In this document: piece after piece, positions 31,432 through 39,291 of the stretch | How positions within the stretch are numbered: position 1 is the stretch's first letter | Layout: each line of letters starts with the position of its first letter | Assembly (NCBI RefSeq): GCF_000169435.1 | Contig: NZ_AAYB01000007.1 | Coordinates: forward strand, 1-64,000 | DNA: 64,000 nt | Source of the DNA: Roseobacter sp. CCS2 | GTDB taxonomy: Bacteria; Pseudomonadota; Alphaproteobacteria; Rhodobacterales; Rhodobacteraceae | Direction: 5' to 3' | The notes under the pieces: generated by a model | Seen by the model: only the letters and a program-made list of their open reading frames with translations | What the model was told of the DNA's origin: nothing | Databases searched by the model: none | Program-made: the position numbers and the translations under genes

Positions 31432-32357
31432 TGTTTGTCCCTTGTTGGGCGGTCAAATACACGACGACCGAAGAGTGAGGCGGTCAAATCGACCATCAGG
31501 TTCGCGGTTTTGCCGCGGTCATCAAGGAAGGGGTTCAGCTCAACCAGATCAAGCGAGGTCACAAGATCACTGTCCGACAGGATCTCCATCACCAGATGCC
31601 CTTCGCGCACCGTGGCGCCACCAGGGACGGTTGTGCCGACGGCAGGCGCGATCGACGGATCAAGAAAATCCACATCAAGCGAGACGTGCAACATACCGTT
31701 CTCGGCCGCGACACGCTCAAGAAAGGTTTTCAAGGGCGCGCTGATCCCTTCTTCGTCAATGCGGCGCATATCGACCAGCATAACGTCTGCTTCTGCCAAA
31801 ATGGCCTTTTCCGGCGCATCAACCGACCGCAGCCCGATCATACAGATGTTTTGTGTTTCAACCTTGGCAGGCAGGTCAGGGTAGGCATCAAACCCGTCGC
31901 GCCCGGTGACGTAACCAACAGGGGTGCCATGTAGATTGCCGCTGTCTGTGGTGATGGGGGTGTTGATATCACTGTGCGCGTCCAGCCACAGGACAAAGAA
32001 TGGGCGGTCTTCCTTTTTGGCATGTGCCGCCATCCCGGCGACTGTGCCTGCAGCAAGCGCATGATCGCCACCCAAAAAGATGGGAAGGCCGCGCTGCGCC
32101 GTGTCTTGTGCGGCATCCATTAATGTATGTGTCCAGCCGACATTCTCGGCCAGTTTGTGCACCAGCGGGTTGGATGGGTCCGCTACGGTGATATCTTTGG
32201 GCGTCAGATTGCCAATATCCTCGACCGTGTGTCCCAGTTTGGTGATCGCCGCGGCGATCCCCGCGGTACGGTAGGCATCAGGCCCCATCAGGCAGCCTTG
32301 GCGGCGCTTACCGCAGTCGACAGGCGCGCCGACCAATATGCAGTGTTTTTGTGTCAT
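31428..32357 (-). CDS. arcA/rocF: Arginase
   Basis: A 309-aa ureohydrolase. The manganese ligands are readable in FLGGDHALAAG, WLDAHSDINT and SLDVDFLDPS. It hydrolyses arginine to ornithine and urea. The ATG at 32357 (MTQKHCIL) was preferred over an upstream frame. The downstream ocd gene overlaps it, and a divergent Lrp/AsnC regulator with TTGTGCAA boxes lies upstream, so arginine-responsive control is likely. Confidence 0.93.
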   Translation of the reverse strand: MTQKHCILVGAPVDCGKRRQGCLMGPDAYRTAGIAAAITKLGHTVEDIGNLTPKDITVADPSNPLVHKLAENVGWTHTLMDAAQDTAQRGLPIFLGGDHALAAGTVAGMAAHAKKEDRPFFVLWLDAHSDINTPITTDSGNLHGTPVGYVTGRDGFDAYPDLPAKVETQNICMIGLRSVDAPEKAILAEADVMLVDMRRIDEEGISAPLKTFLERVAAENGMLHVSLDVDFLDPSIAPAVGTTVPGGATVREGHLVMEILSDSDLVTSLDLVELNPFLDDRGKTANLMVDLTASLFGRRVFDRPTRDKQ

Positions 32358-32367
32358 GGACAAAGTG

Positions 32368-32429
32368 TTGTGCAAAACAAGGGGTGGGTTAAGCCCTCAA
32401 ATTGTGCAAAATGGCATCGGATTGCACAA
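32368..32429. promoter_or_regulatory. TTGTGCAA/TTGCACAA operator cluster between arginase and Lrp genes
   Basis: Three copies of the same 8-mer: TTGTGCAA at 32368-32375 and 32402-32409, and its complement TTGCACAA at 32422-32429. The last two form an inverted pair 12 bases apart. Placed between the divergent arginase-ocd unit and the Lrp gene, they are likely Lrp-type binding sites. Confidence 0.6.
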
Positions 32430-32443
32430 AACGGACAGTTGAA

Positions 32444-32863
32444 ATGGACGAAATGGATGGACACCTGATTGCAGCGCTGAAAGGCAATGGGCGTGCATCA
32501 CTTTCAGAACTTGCAGATCGCCTTGGTGTGACCCGCAGCACGATACGCGTGCGTCTTGATCGGTTGGTACAGGGTGGCGAAATTGCAGGGTTTACGGTGC
32601 TGACACGCTCTGACGTGCGGCCTGATCCGGTACGTGGCCTGATGATGCTGGAAATCGCAGGGCGCGGCGCTGAGAAATCCATGAAACAGTTGCAACGGAT
32701 ACCAGAGGTCCAGGCGGTGCATTCCACCAACGGCACATGGGATCTGATCGCAGAGATCGGGACCGATACGCTGGAACACTTCGATCAAGTGCTTTTTGCA
32801 ATCCGCCGCCTGGATGGCGTCACACGGTCCGAGACGAACCTGTTGTTGTCGACCCGGCGCTAA
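32444..32863 (+). CDS. Lrp/AsnC-family transcriptional regulator (probable arginine-catabolism regulator)
   Basis: A 139-aa regulator. The N-terminal helix-turn-helix (SLSELADRLGVTRSTIRVRLDRL) is followed by a RAM/ligand domain (AVHSTNGTWDLIAEIGTDTLEHFDQVLFAIRRL). Starts upstream at 32402 or 32411 are possible but would place the gene inside the operator repeats. It is divergent from arginase-ocd and shares the TTGTGCAA sites, suggesting it senses arginine or ornithine. Its 3' end overlaps dsbB by 44 bases. Confidence 0.85.
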   Translation: MDEMDGHLIAALKGNGRASLSELADRLGVTRSTIRVRLDRLVQGGEIAGFTVLTRSDVRPDPVRGLMMLEIAGRGAEKSMKQLQRIPEVQAVHSTNGTWDLIAEIGTDTLEHFDQVLFAIRRLDGVTRSETNLLLSTRR

Positions 32864-33311
32864 GACGGACCGCGATGATCCAGCCGATCATCAGCGCAAA
32901 AGACGCAACCGCGTTCCAGCTTGCCATGGACAGCGAAAACAGCTCCCAACTGACCTGATCGCACATGACAAGGCGGGGCCCCTCAACAGCAAGCAGATCA
33001 GTACCGCTAAGCCCGTTCAGACTGCCGCCGCCAGTGCAGCTGCTGGGGCCTTCCCACCACCCGCGTTCGACGCCGGTGTGGAACACACCAATGCCAGCCG
33101 TGGTTGCAGCGGCCAATGCGCCAAGTATCGGGAATACCCGTCCGGGCATCTTTAGCTCGATCAATCCAATGACAATGGCCGCCGCATGCGGCCAACGTTG
33201 CCACAGGCACATCGCACAAGGGGGATACCCCAACGCTTGAAACAAAAAGGCCCCCGCCAAAAGTGCGGCAGAACCACCCGCAGACAATGTGATCATCAAG
33301 TTTCGGGTCAT
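32820..33311 (-). CDS. dsbB: Disulfide bond formation protein DsbB
   Basis: A 163-aa four-helix membrane protein. The first active-site pair is PPCAMCLWQRW near residue 32; the second pair is in the periplasmic loop (SSCTGG and VMCDQV). It reoxidises DsbA using quinone in the inner membrane. The start at 33311 is preferred. It overlaps the upstream YqaA gene by four bases, and its 3' end overlaps the Lrp gene by 44 bases on the opposite strand. Confidence 0.9.
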   Translation of the reverse strand: MTRNLMITLSAGGSAALLAGAFLFQALGYPPCAMCLWQRWPHAAAIVIGLIELKMPGRVFPILGALAAATTAGIGVFHTGVERGWWEGPSSCTGGGSLNGLSGTDLLAVEGPRLVMCDQVSWELFSLSMASWNAVASFALMIGWIIAVRLSAGSTTTGSSRTV

Positions 33312-33886
33312 AGCAAACCAACCATAGCAAATCCGCCAATCAGCAGCACGCAAAACAGGATAAACATCAAGCCAAGGCGCTTTTCAATGAAATCGCGGAT
33401 CGGCGCGCCGAATTTCCACAACAGGGCGGCAACCAGAAAAAACCGCAACGCACGGGCGAAGATGGACGACACGATAAACACACCCAACGGCAGGCCTGTC
33501 ACACCCGATGCAATTGTGATCACTTTGAACGGCAGGAACGTTACACCCGCCACGACCACGGCCCAGGCACCATATTCGTTGAACACCGCTGACATTTCTT
33601 CGAAACTGTCGGCCTTGCCGTAAATCTCAAGAATTGGCTGGCCGACTGTCTCCATCAAGGCGGCGCCGATGTAATATCCCAAAAGCGCACCAGCGACTGA
33701 TGCAACTGTTGCCACAGCCGCAATCAGAAAAGCGCGCGACGGCCGTGCGATGATCATCGGGATCATGAGCACATCAGGGGGGATCGGAAAAAACGACGAT
33801 TCAATAAATGACACGATCGCCAACGCCCATAAGGCGTGCGGTGATTGTGCCAGCGAAATTGTCCAGTCGTATAGCCTGCGTAACAT
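33308..33886 (-). CDS. YqaA/DedA-family membrane protein
   Basis: A 192-aa integral membrane protein with about five hydrophobic segments and the DedA/SNARE-associated motif region: SFIESSFFPIPPDVL near the start and FLPFKVITIASGVTGLPLGVF in the middle. Such proteins act in lipid or ion homeostasis at the inner membrane. The gene shares an ATGA overlap with dsbB, which suggests linked envelope functions, and a divergent metallopeptidase gene lies upstream. Confidence 0.85.
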   Translation of the reverse strand: MLRRLYDWTISLAQSPHALWALAIVSFIESSFFPIPPDVLMIPMIIARPSRAFLIAAVATVASVAGALLGYYIGAALMETVGQPILEIYGKADSFEEMSAVFNEYGAWAVVVAGVTFLPFKVITIASGVTGLPLGVFIVSSIFARALRFFLVAALLWKFGAPIRDFIEKRLGLMFILFCVLLIGGFAMVGLL

Positions 33887-33995
33887 GCTTTGCTCTTTTG
33901 TTTGATCTGCTTAGGCCATGTGCGGCGGCATGCGTCAAGCTTGTGTCACGCCTGAATGCGCCTAAACTGGCCGTCAACCAAGGGGGGTTCGTCAA

Positions 33996-34847
33996 ATGAA
34001 GTGGCAAGGACGGCGCGGCAGCAGCAATATTGAGGACCGCAGGCGGCGTGGTGGTGTGCGCCGGGCAGGGGGCATTGGCGGGATTGCAGGTGTGCTGGTC
34101 TTGCTTGCAGGCCTTTACTTTGGCGTGGACACAAGCGAATTCGTCGACCTTGGCGGCACAGGTGTGCAATCAAGCAGTCCGGCCGAGATTACACCTGCTG
34201 ATGAACGCGCGGCACAGTTCGTCTCAGTCACGTTGGCCGACACAGAAGAGGTTTGGGCCGATATCTTTGTCCGCCAGGTCGGGCAGCCTTATGACGCCCC
34301 GACGCTTGTTTTATTCAAAGGGGAAACCCGATCGGCCTGTGGTGGTGCCAGTGCGGCAACGGGGCCATTTTACTGTCCGCCTGAAAGAAAGGCCTACTTG
34401 GATACGGCATTTTTTACAACGCTCGAAGACCGTCTTGGCGCGGGCGGTGATTTTGCGGCGGCCTATGTCGTCGCACATGAGGTCGCGCACCATGTGCAGA
34501 ACGAATTGGGGATTTTGGATCAGGTCAATCAGCTACGCGCGCAGATGAGCGAAACGGATTCGAACGCGATGTCCGTGCGGGTCGAACTTCAAGCAGATTG
34601 CTTTTCAGGGATTTGGGCGCGCAGGGCCCAACAAAAATTTGGGAGCCTTGAGGAAGGTGATATCGCAGAGGCAATGAATGCCGCCGCCCAGATCGGTGAT
34701 GACATGATACAGCGCAACGCAGGACAGCGCGTACAGCCACACACGTTCACCCATGGCACAAGCGCACAAAGACAGCGCTGGTTCCGCCGCGGACTGGAAA
34801 GCGGCAACCTGACGGCATGCGATACGTTTTCAACCAATCGTTTGTAG
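33996..34847 (+). CDS. Neutral zinc metallopeptidase (YpfJ family), membrane anchored
   Basis: A 283-aa protein with a basic N-terminal region, a transmembrane helix around residues 25-47, and a C-terminal peptidase domain containing the HExxH motif in VAHEVAHHVQNELG. Further conserved segments are ACGGASAATGPFYCPPE and LQADCFSGIWA, both typical of PF04228. The catalytic domain faces the periplasm. The start MKWQGRRGSSN fits the family N-terminus. A tRNA-Leu gene lies 49 bases after it. Confidence 0.9.
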   Translation: MKWQGRRGSSNIEDRRRRGGVRRAGGIGGIAGVLVLLAGLYFGVDTSEFVDLGGTGVQSSSPAEITPADERAAQFVSVTLADTEEVWADIFVRQVGQPYDAPTLVLFKGETRSACGGASAATGPFYCPPERKAYLDTAFFTTLEDRLGAGGDFAAAYVVAHEVAHHVQNELGILDQVNQLRAQMSETDSNAMSVRVELQADCFSGIWARRAQQKFGSLEEGDIAEAMNAAAQIGDDMIQRNAGQRVQPHTFTHGTSAQRQRWFRRGLESGNLTACDTFSTNRL

Positions 34848-34896
34848 CAAAACCCGATTGACGCGCCCGTGCTGGCGGATTAGGACGACGGCGGTT

Positions 34897-34982
34897 GCCG
34901 ATGTGGCGGAATGGTAGACGCAGGGGATTCAAAATCCCCCGATAGCAATATCGTGAGAGTTCGAGTCTCTCCATCGGCACCA
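34897..34982 (+). tRNA. tRNA-Leu (anticodon CAA)
   Basis: Acceptor arms GCCGATG and CATCGGC pair perfectly; CCA is encoded. The anticodon stem GGGGA...TCCCC encloses TTCAAAA, giving anticodon CAA, and a class-II variable arm (GATAGCAATATCGT) is present. The T-arm GAGAGTTCGAGTCTCTC is intact. The total of 86 bases suits a leucine tRNA. No tRNA-targeted integrase or duplicated 3' end was seen in the adjacent 340 bases. Confidence 0.95.
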
Positions 34983-35329
34983 ACTACCCTTTAATAAGTA
35001 AATCCATCGCCCACTAATTGTGGTGGCGGTGTTTGATCTCGCTACAAAATAAGCGTAATTCGGCCATCTTTATCACAAAATAGGAAACTAGCCTTTCCTT
35101 TGGGAAATGCAGCGTAGGTTTCTGCTTGCAATGCCGACGATCAATTGACAGGCAGATGGGCAATATGTCGATCTGTCGTGTGATTGGGTAAACTGCGAGG
35201 GGGCTTTGGCCCAATCAAGAAACCTAAGATCAGCTGGGTGATCGATATGACCTGTTAAGGGGTCTGGTGTACAAGTGATAAAGCGACGGCCCGCAAAGGT
35301 CGGCGCGTGGATAAGACAGAGTAGTGAAG
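34983..35329. other. Intergenic stretch after tRNA-Leu, no confident gene
   Basis: About 345 bases between the tRNA and the Hint-domain gene. Small open frames exist on the minus strand but their codon use looks random. A short hairpin (TTTCC/GGAAA near 35094) and AT-rich segments that could form a promoter for the Hint gene are present. No repeats matching the tRNA 3' end were found by eye. Confidence 0.5.
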
Positions 35330-36157
35330 ATGCCCCAGAAATCCCGGAACGGACAGGCAATGACACGTATTGCAGGTGGTCAGTTGATCGCCAGCATGAA
35401 TGGTCATGCGTCTGCGGGCCTTCATGCTGATGATGCCGGTCTCGACATTCTTAAATTGATCGGGGCCGACGTCGATTTCATCACGTTTGATGCAGCACAC
35501 CCTGATGCCGGGGTGGTCACCTTTACCAATGGCAACACAATGACGTTTGCCGAAATTGACCGCGTTGTCCCATGTTTTACGCCCGGCACCGCCATTGCAA
35601 CGCCTAATGGTGAGGTTCTTGTCGAAAAGCTTAGATCAGGTGATCGTATCCTGACGCGCGACAACGGCATCCAAACCATCAGCTGGGTTGGGACAAAACG
35701 CCTTGATTTCGCTGACCTAAAGACCGCACCTCAACTACGCCCGATCAAGATATTGGCCGGTGCGCTGGGTGACAACATGCCCGAACGTGACATGCTGGTA
35801 TCACCCAGTCACCGCATGTTGATCGTGTCGCACCAAGCCGAATTTTATTTCGGCCAGTCAGAAATTCTGGTCGCCGCCCGCCATATGCTTGGGATGGAGG
35901 GGGTGGATGTCTGCGACCAACCCTACATCACCTACATCCATATCATGTGCCAAAATCACGAGATCGTGCTGTCCGATGGCGCGTGGAGCGAAAGCTTTCA
36001 ACCCGCTGATTTTACGCTCAAGGGTTTTGATACAGAGCAGCGGGAAGAGCTTTTTGCTTTGTTTCCAGAGCTTGAAACCTCGGACGGTATTGCCGCCTAT
36101 GGTGCCGCGCGACGCACACTCAGCCGGCGCGAATCCAAACTGTTGTTCAAGGTTTAG
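35330..36157 (+). CDS. Hint-domain (hedgehog/intein-type) protein
   Basis: A 275-aa protein. After about 75 residues comes a Hint module beginning with the nucleophile Cys (VPCFTPGTAIATPNGEVLVEKL) and continuing with SGDRILTRDNGIQTISWVGTK and PSHRMLIV, the conserved blocks of Hint_2 domains. There is no long secreted repeat region, so it is a stand-alone or very short Hint protein, as often found in roseobacters next to RTX-like proteins. A GTG at 35324 or ATG at 35360 are alternative starts. Its 3' end overlaps the convergent nucleotidyltransferase by 11 bases. Confidence 0.8.
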   Translation: MPQKSRNGQAMTRIAGGQLIASMNGHASAGLHADDAGLDILKLIGADVDFITFDAAHPDAGVVTFTNGNTMTFAEIDRVVPCFTPGTAIATPNGEVLVEKLRSGDRILTRDNGIQTISWVGTKRLDFADLKTAPQLRPIKILAGALGDNMPERDMLVSPSHRMLIVSHQAEFYFGQSEILVAARHMLGMEGVDVCDQPYITYIHIMCQNHEIVLSDGAWSESFQPADFTLKGFDTEQREELFALFPELETSDGIAAYGAARRTLSRRESKLLFKV

Positions 36158-36737
36158 ACGCGCGCCAGGCCGCCCATTCCGCTGGCGTGTCGAGGTCAAA
36201 GCGCGCGCGGTTGCCCGGCAGTTTCACCAGATAGGTTTTGTCGCGTATCAATTTGACGATACTTTCGCCACCATTGTCGCCTTGCAGATCAGCAAAATCA
36301 GAACGCAAGGATGCATCGAGCACTATCGGATGCCCTGGTTTGCCATCTGCCGTCGCACCACGCCAAACCACAAAATCGGGATGCGTCGTGCGCGCCGCCA
36401 TCACTGCGGTCAGATCGGATGTTTCCAAAGCGATCAGATCAGCCAGTGTGATCATAAAAGCCGACACCTCTGGCAGGGCTGCGACCGCGTCACGCATGGT
36501 CGCCGACATGCCGTCATTCGCTGATGGCGCAGTTATGATAGACACGTCGATATCGGCAATCGTCCGTTGCCTTTCTTCCGCATCCGGCGGCAAGGCAACA
36601 TATACTGGCTGGCTGGTATTATGCGCCATCAGAACCTGTCGGCGCAGCAACGGTATGCCACCCACATCCTCAAGCAGTTTGTCGCGGCCTGCCATCCGCG
36701 CTGACTGCCCAGCGGCAAGGATCAGGATCGGGATCAT
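36147..36737 (-). CDS. MobA/MocA-like nucleotidyltransferase
   Basis: A 196-aa NTP transferase. The N-terminal nucleotide-binding loop is LILAAGQSARMAGRDKLL; later segments MITLADLIAL and GHPIVLD match molybdopterin cytidylyl/guanylyltransferases (MocA type). It might load CTP or GTP onto molybdopterin, though other NTP transferases share this fold. It overlaps the start side of the large FAD/GcvT gene by four bases and is on the same strand, downstream of it, an unusual pairing. Confidence 0.8.
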   Translation of the reverse strand: MIPILILAAGQSARMAGRDKLLEDVGGIPLLRRQVLMAHNTSQPVYVALPPDAEERQRTIADIDVSIITAPSANDGMSATMRDAVAALPEVSAFMITLADLIALETSDLTAVMAARTTHPDFVVWRGATADGKPGHPIVLDASLRSDFADLQGDNGGESIVKLIRDKTYLVKLPGNRARFDLDTPAEWAAWRASKP

Positions 36738-39142
36738 CCGCGCATTGCCGTACAGTCAGGATCAAACAATGGTGTTGTGATCCGGCAGGCCGGGCGCAAC
36801 TGGCCCATAATCTCAATCTCGACTTTCAGATCATCTGTGGCCAAGGCACGAGGCACCAAAGCCAGCGCAATGGATTTACCAGCATGATGCGAATACCCGC
36901 CTGATGTGCAAAAGCCCTGCACGGTACCGTCGATGAACACCGGTTCATAAGCCACGACATCGGCATCATCAGCGTCAACCTCAAAGGCGACAGATATGCG
37001 GGCAGGGGGATTGGCGCGCTCGGCCTCTGCCGCGGCACGACCAATGAAATTCACGTTCTTTTTGAAGCTGATAAAGCGGTCCATACCTGTTTCAGCCGCG
37101 GTGTAGTCGGGCGAGAATTCTGCCAACCAAGAGCCAAAGAACCGGTCCAGCCGCAGTGACATCATGGCGCGCATACCAAAGTGCGTGATCCCCATCGGTT
37201 GACCCGCTTGCCACAAAGCCCACCACAACTGGCGCTGGTCCATCGCGTCGCAGTAAATCTCATACCCCAGATCACCGGTATAGCTGACGCGCTGCACGAT
37301 GCAGTCCACCTGGCCAACGGTCATGCGGCGCACATCCATGAATTTTATCGCTGATACATCATCGCGGGTACAGGCGGCCAGCAGATCACGCGCCTTTGGC
37401 CCTGCAATCTGAAACCCGGTGCGACGGTCAGAGATATTTTCGACATGTGCGTCTGAACTGGCATTTTGCATAAACCAGCGATGGTGGATATTTTGCGCGC
37501 CATAGCTAGCAGTGATTTGAAACGCTGTCTCGCTCAGACAAGACACTGTGAAATCACCCCAAAGCCTGCCTTTGGGTGACAGCATCGGCGTCAGTGACAT
37601 CCGGCCCGGCTGTGGGATGCGGCCCGCCATGATCCGGTCTAGCCAAGCACGTGCGCCGCTGCCTGTGATCGCAAACTTTCCAAAGTTTTGCACTTCGTTG
37701 ATGCCCACGCCACTGCGCACCGCCTTCACCTCTCGCTCGGTCGCGGCGAATGCATCCGAGCGGCGGAAAGTGGGCGTTTCATAACTGGGCTCACCATCTT
37801 GGGCAAAGTAATTGGCCACCTCCAGCCCAAACTGATGCCCCCAAACGGCACCCAGATCACTGAAGATATCGTACATCGGCGTCGTGCGGTGGGGGCGGGC
37901 GGCAGGCAGTTCTTCGTTCGGATAGCTGACAGAGAACCGGTTCTGGTAATTCTCAATCACCTTTGGTCGCGTGTATCCCGGTGTGATCCATTTACCGTAA
38001 CGCCCCACGTCCATCGCGGTCACATCACGTTCGCATTCGCCCATCGTAATCCACTGCGCCAGCATCAATCCGACACCGCCGCCTTGACTGAACCCCGCCA
38101 TGACACCGCAGGCGGACCAGTAGTTACGCAAACCGGGAACCGGCCCGACAAGTGGATTGCCATCCGGGGCAAAGGTGAAGGGGCCGTGGATCACTGATTT
38201 CACGCCAGCGCGTTCCAGCACAGGGAAGCGCTTGTAGGCAAAATCAATCGAATCCGCGATCTTATCTAGGTTATCGGGCAGCAATTCATGCCCAAAATCC
38301 CATGGCGTGCCATCCACAGCCCAAGGCACACACGTCTGCTCATAGAACCCGATACACAGCCCGCGCCCTTCCTGGCGTAGATAGCTTTCGCCGGCAGGGT
38401 CCATCACATGGGGGTGTTCGGCGTCTCGTTCGTAAATTTCTGGCAGATCATCGGTGACGATATACTGGTGTTCCATCGGGTGCAGCGGCACATACGATCC
38501 TGCCATCGCCGCGACCTCGCGCGCCCAAAGACCTGCGGCATTCACCACATGTTCTGCATGGATCGTCCCCTTGTCGGTCACCACGTCCCATGTGCCGTCT
38601 GCACGCTGGTTGGTGTCAATTACCTTGGTGTGCAGTTCAATGGTGGCCCCGCCCATGCGTGCCGCCTTGGCGTAGGCATGGGTGGTTCCCGAAGGGTCCA
38701 GATGCCCATCAAGCGGATCATATAAGCCGCCGACGATACCATCGAGGTTCGTGATCGGCGCAATCTTGGCAATTTCAGCGGGGCCAATAATCTCGGTCTC
38801 CAACCCCATATAACGGTGCTTGGCGCGCTCTGCGACCAGCATATCAAAACGGTCTTGGTTGTCGGCCAAGGTCACGCCACCGACGTGGTGCAAGCCGCAG
38901 GACATACCTGTGATTTCTTCCAGTTCACGATAAAGCTTGATGGTATAGCCCTGCAAAGCCGCCATGTTCGTGTCGCCATTGAGCGTATGAAACCCACCAG
39001 CGGCGTGCCATGTAGACCCTGACGTTAACTCCGATCGCTCCACCAGCATCACATCCGACCAGCCCAGTTTTGTCAGGTGATAAAGCACCGATGCACCTAC
39101 CACGCCGCCTCCGATAATCACGGCTCTGCTTGTGGTTTTCAT
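36734..39142 (-). CDS. FAD-dependent oxidoreductase fused to GcvT-type aminomethyltransferase domain
   Basis: An 802-aa protein in the dimethylglycine/sarcosine dehydrogenase family. Residues 5-380 form a DAO-type FAD domain with the GxGxxG start AVIIGGGVVGASVLYHL and the His-containing TSGSTWHAAGG site of covalent-FAD members. A linker follows, then the GcvT folate-binding domain (residues 430-800) with RVSYTGDLGYEIY. It likely demethylates a methylated glycine and passes the C1 unit to THF. The ATG at 39142 has GAGGAG upstream. It is divergent from a paralogue of the same size. Confidence 0.88.
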   Translation of the reverse strand: MKTTSRAVIIGGGVVGASVLYHLTKLGWSDVMLVERSELTSGSTWHAAGGFHTLNGDTNMAALQGYTIKLYRELEEITGMSCGLHHVGGVTLADNQDRFDMLVAERAKHRYMGLETEIIGPAEIAKIAPITNLDGIVGGLYDPLDGHLDPSGTTHAYAKAARMGGATIELHTKVIDTNQRADGTWDVVTDKGTIHAEHVVNAAGLWAREVAAMAGSYVPLHPMEHQYIVTDDLPEIYERDAEHPHVMDPAGESYLRQEGRGLCIGFYEQTCVPWAVDGTPWDFGHELLPDNLDKIADSIDFAYKRFPVLERAGVKSVIHGPFTFAPDGNPLVGPVPGLRNYWSACGVMAGFSQGGGVGLMLAQWITMGECERDVTAMDVGRYGKWITPGYTRPKVIENYQNRFSVSYPNEELPAARPHRTTPMYDIFSDLGAVWGHQFGLEVANYFAQDGEPSYETPTFRRSDAFAATEREVKAVRSGVGINEVQNFGKFAITGSGARAWLDRIMAGRIPQPGRMSLTPMLSPKGRLWGDFTVSCLSETAFQITASYGAQNIHHRWFMQNASSDAHVENISDRRTGFQIAGPKARDLLAACTRDDVSAIKFMDVRRMTVGQVDCIVQRVSYTGDLGYEIYCDAMDQRQLWWALWQAGQPMGITHFGMRAMMSLRLDRFFGSWLAEFSPDYTAAETGMDRFISFKKNVNFIGRAAAEAERANPPARISVAFEVDADDADVVAYEPVFIDGTVQGFCTSGGYSHHAGKSIALALVPRALATDDLKVEIEIMGQLRPACRITTPLFDPDCTAMRG

Positions 39143-39291
39143 GATGCACACTCCTCTTCTTTGTCTCAGACAATATGCCGTTGAAAAAACCACAAGCGGT
39201 TCAGAAAGCGACATGAGGTGTCGGTGAATGGCTATCGCTTGCGCGCACCATTGCAGACGGTGAAGATGTCATCAAACGAAAGGTTTCTCCG

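Noticed and set aside
34983..35329. Integrated element or attachment site at tRNA-Leu
   Set aside because: No integrase, no duplication of the tRNA 3' end and no repeats were seen.
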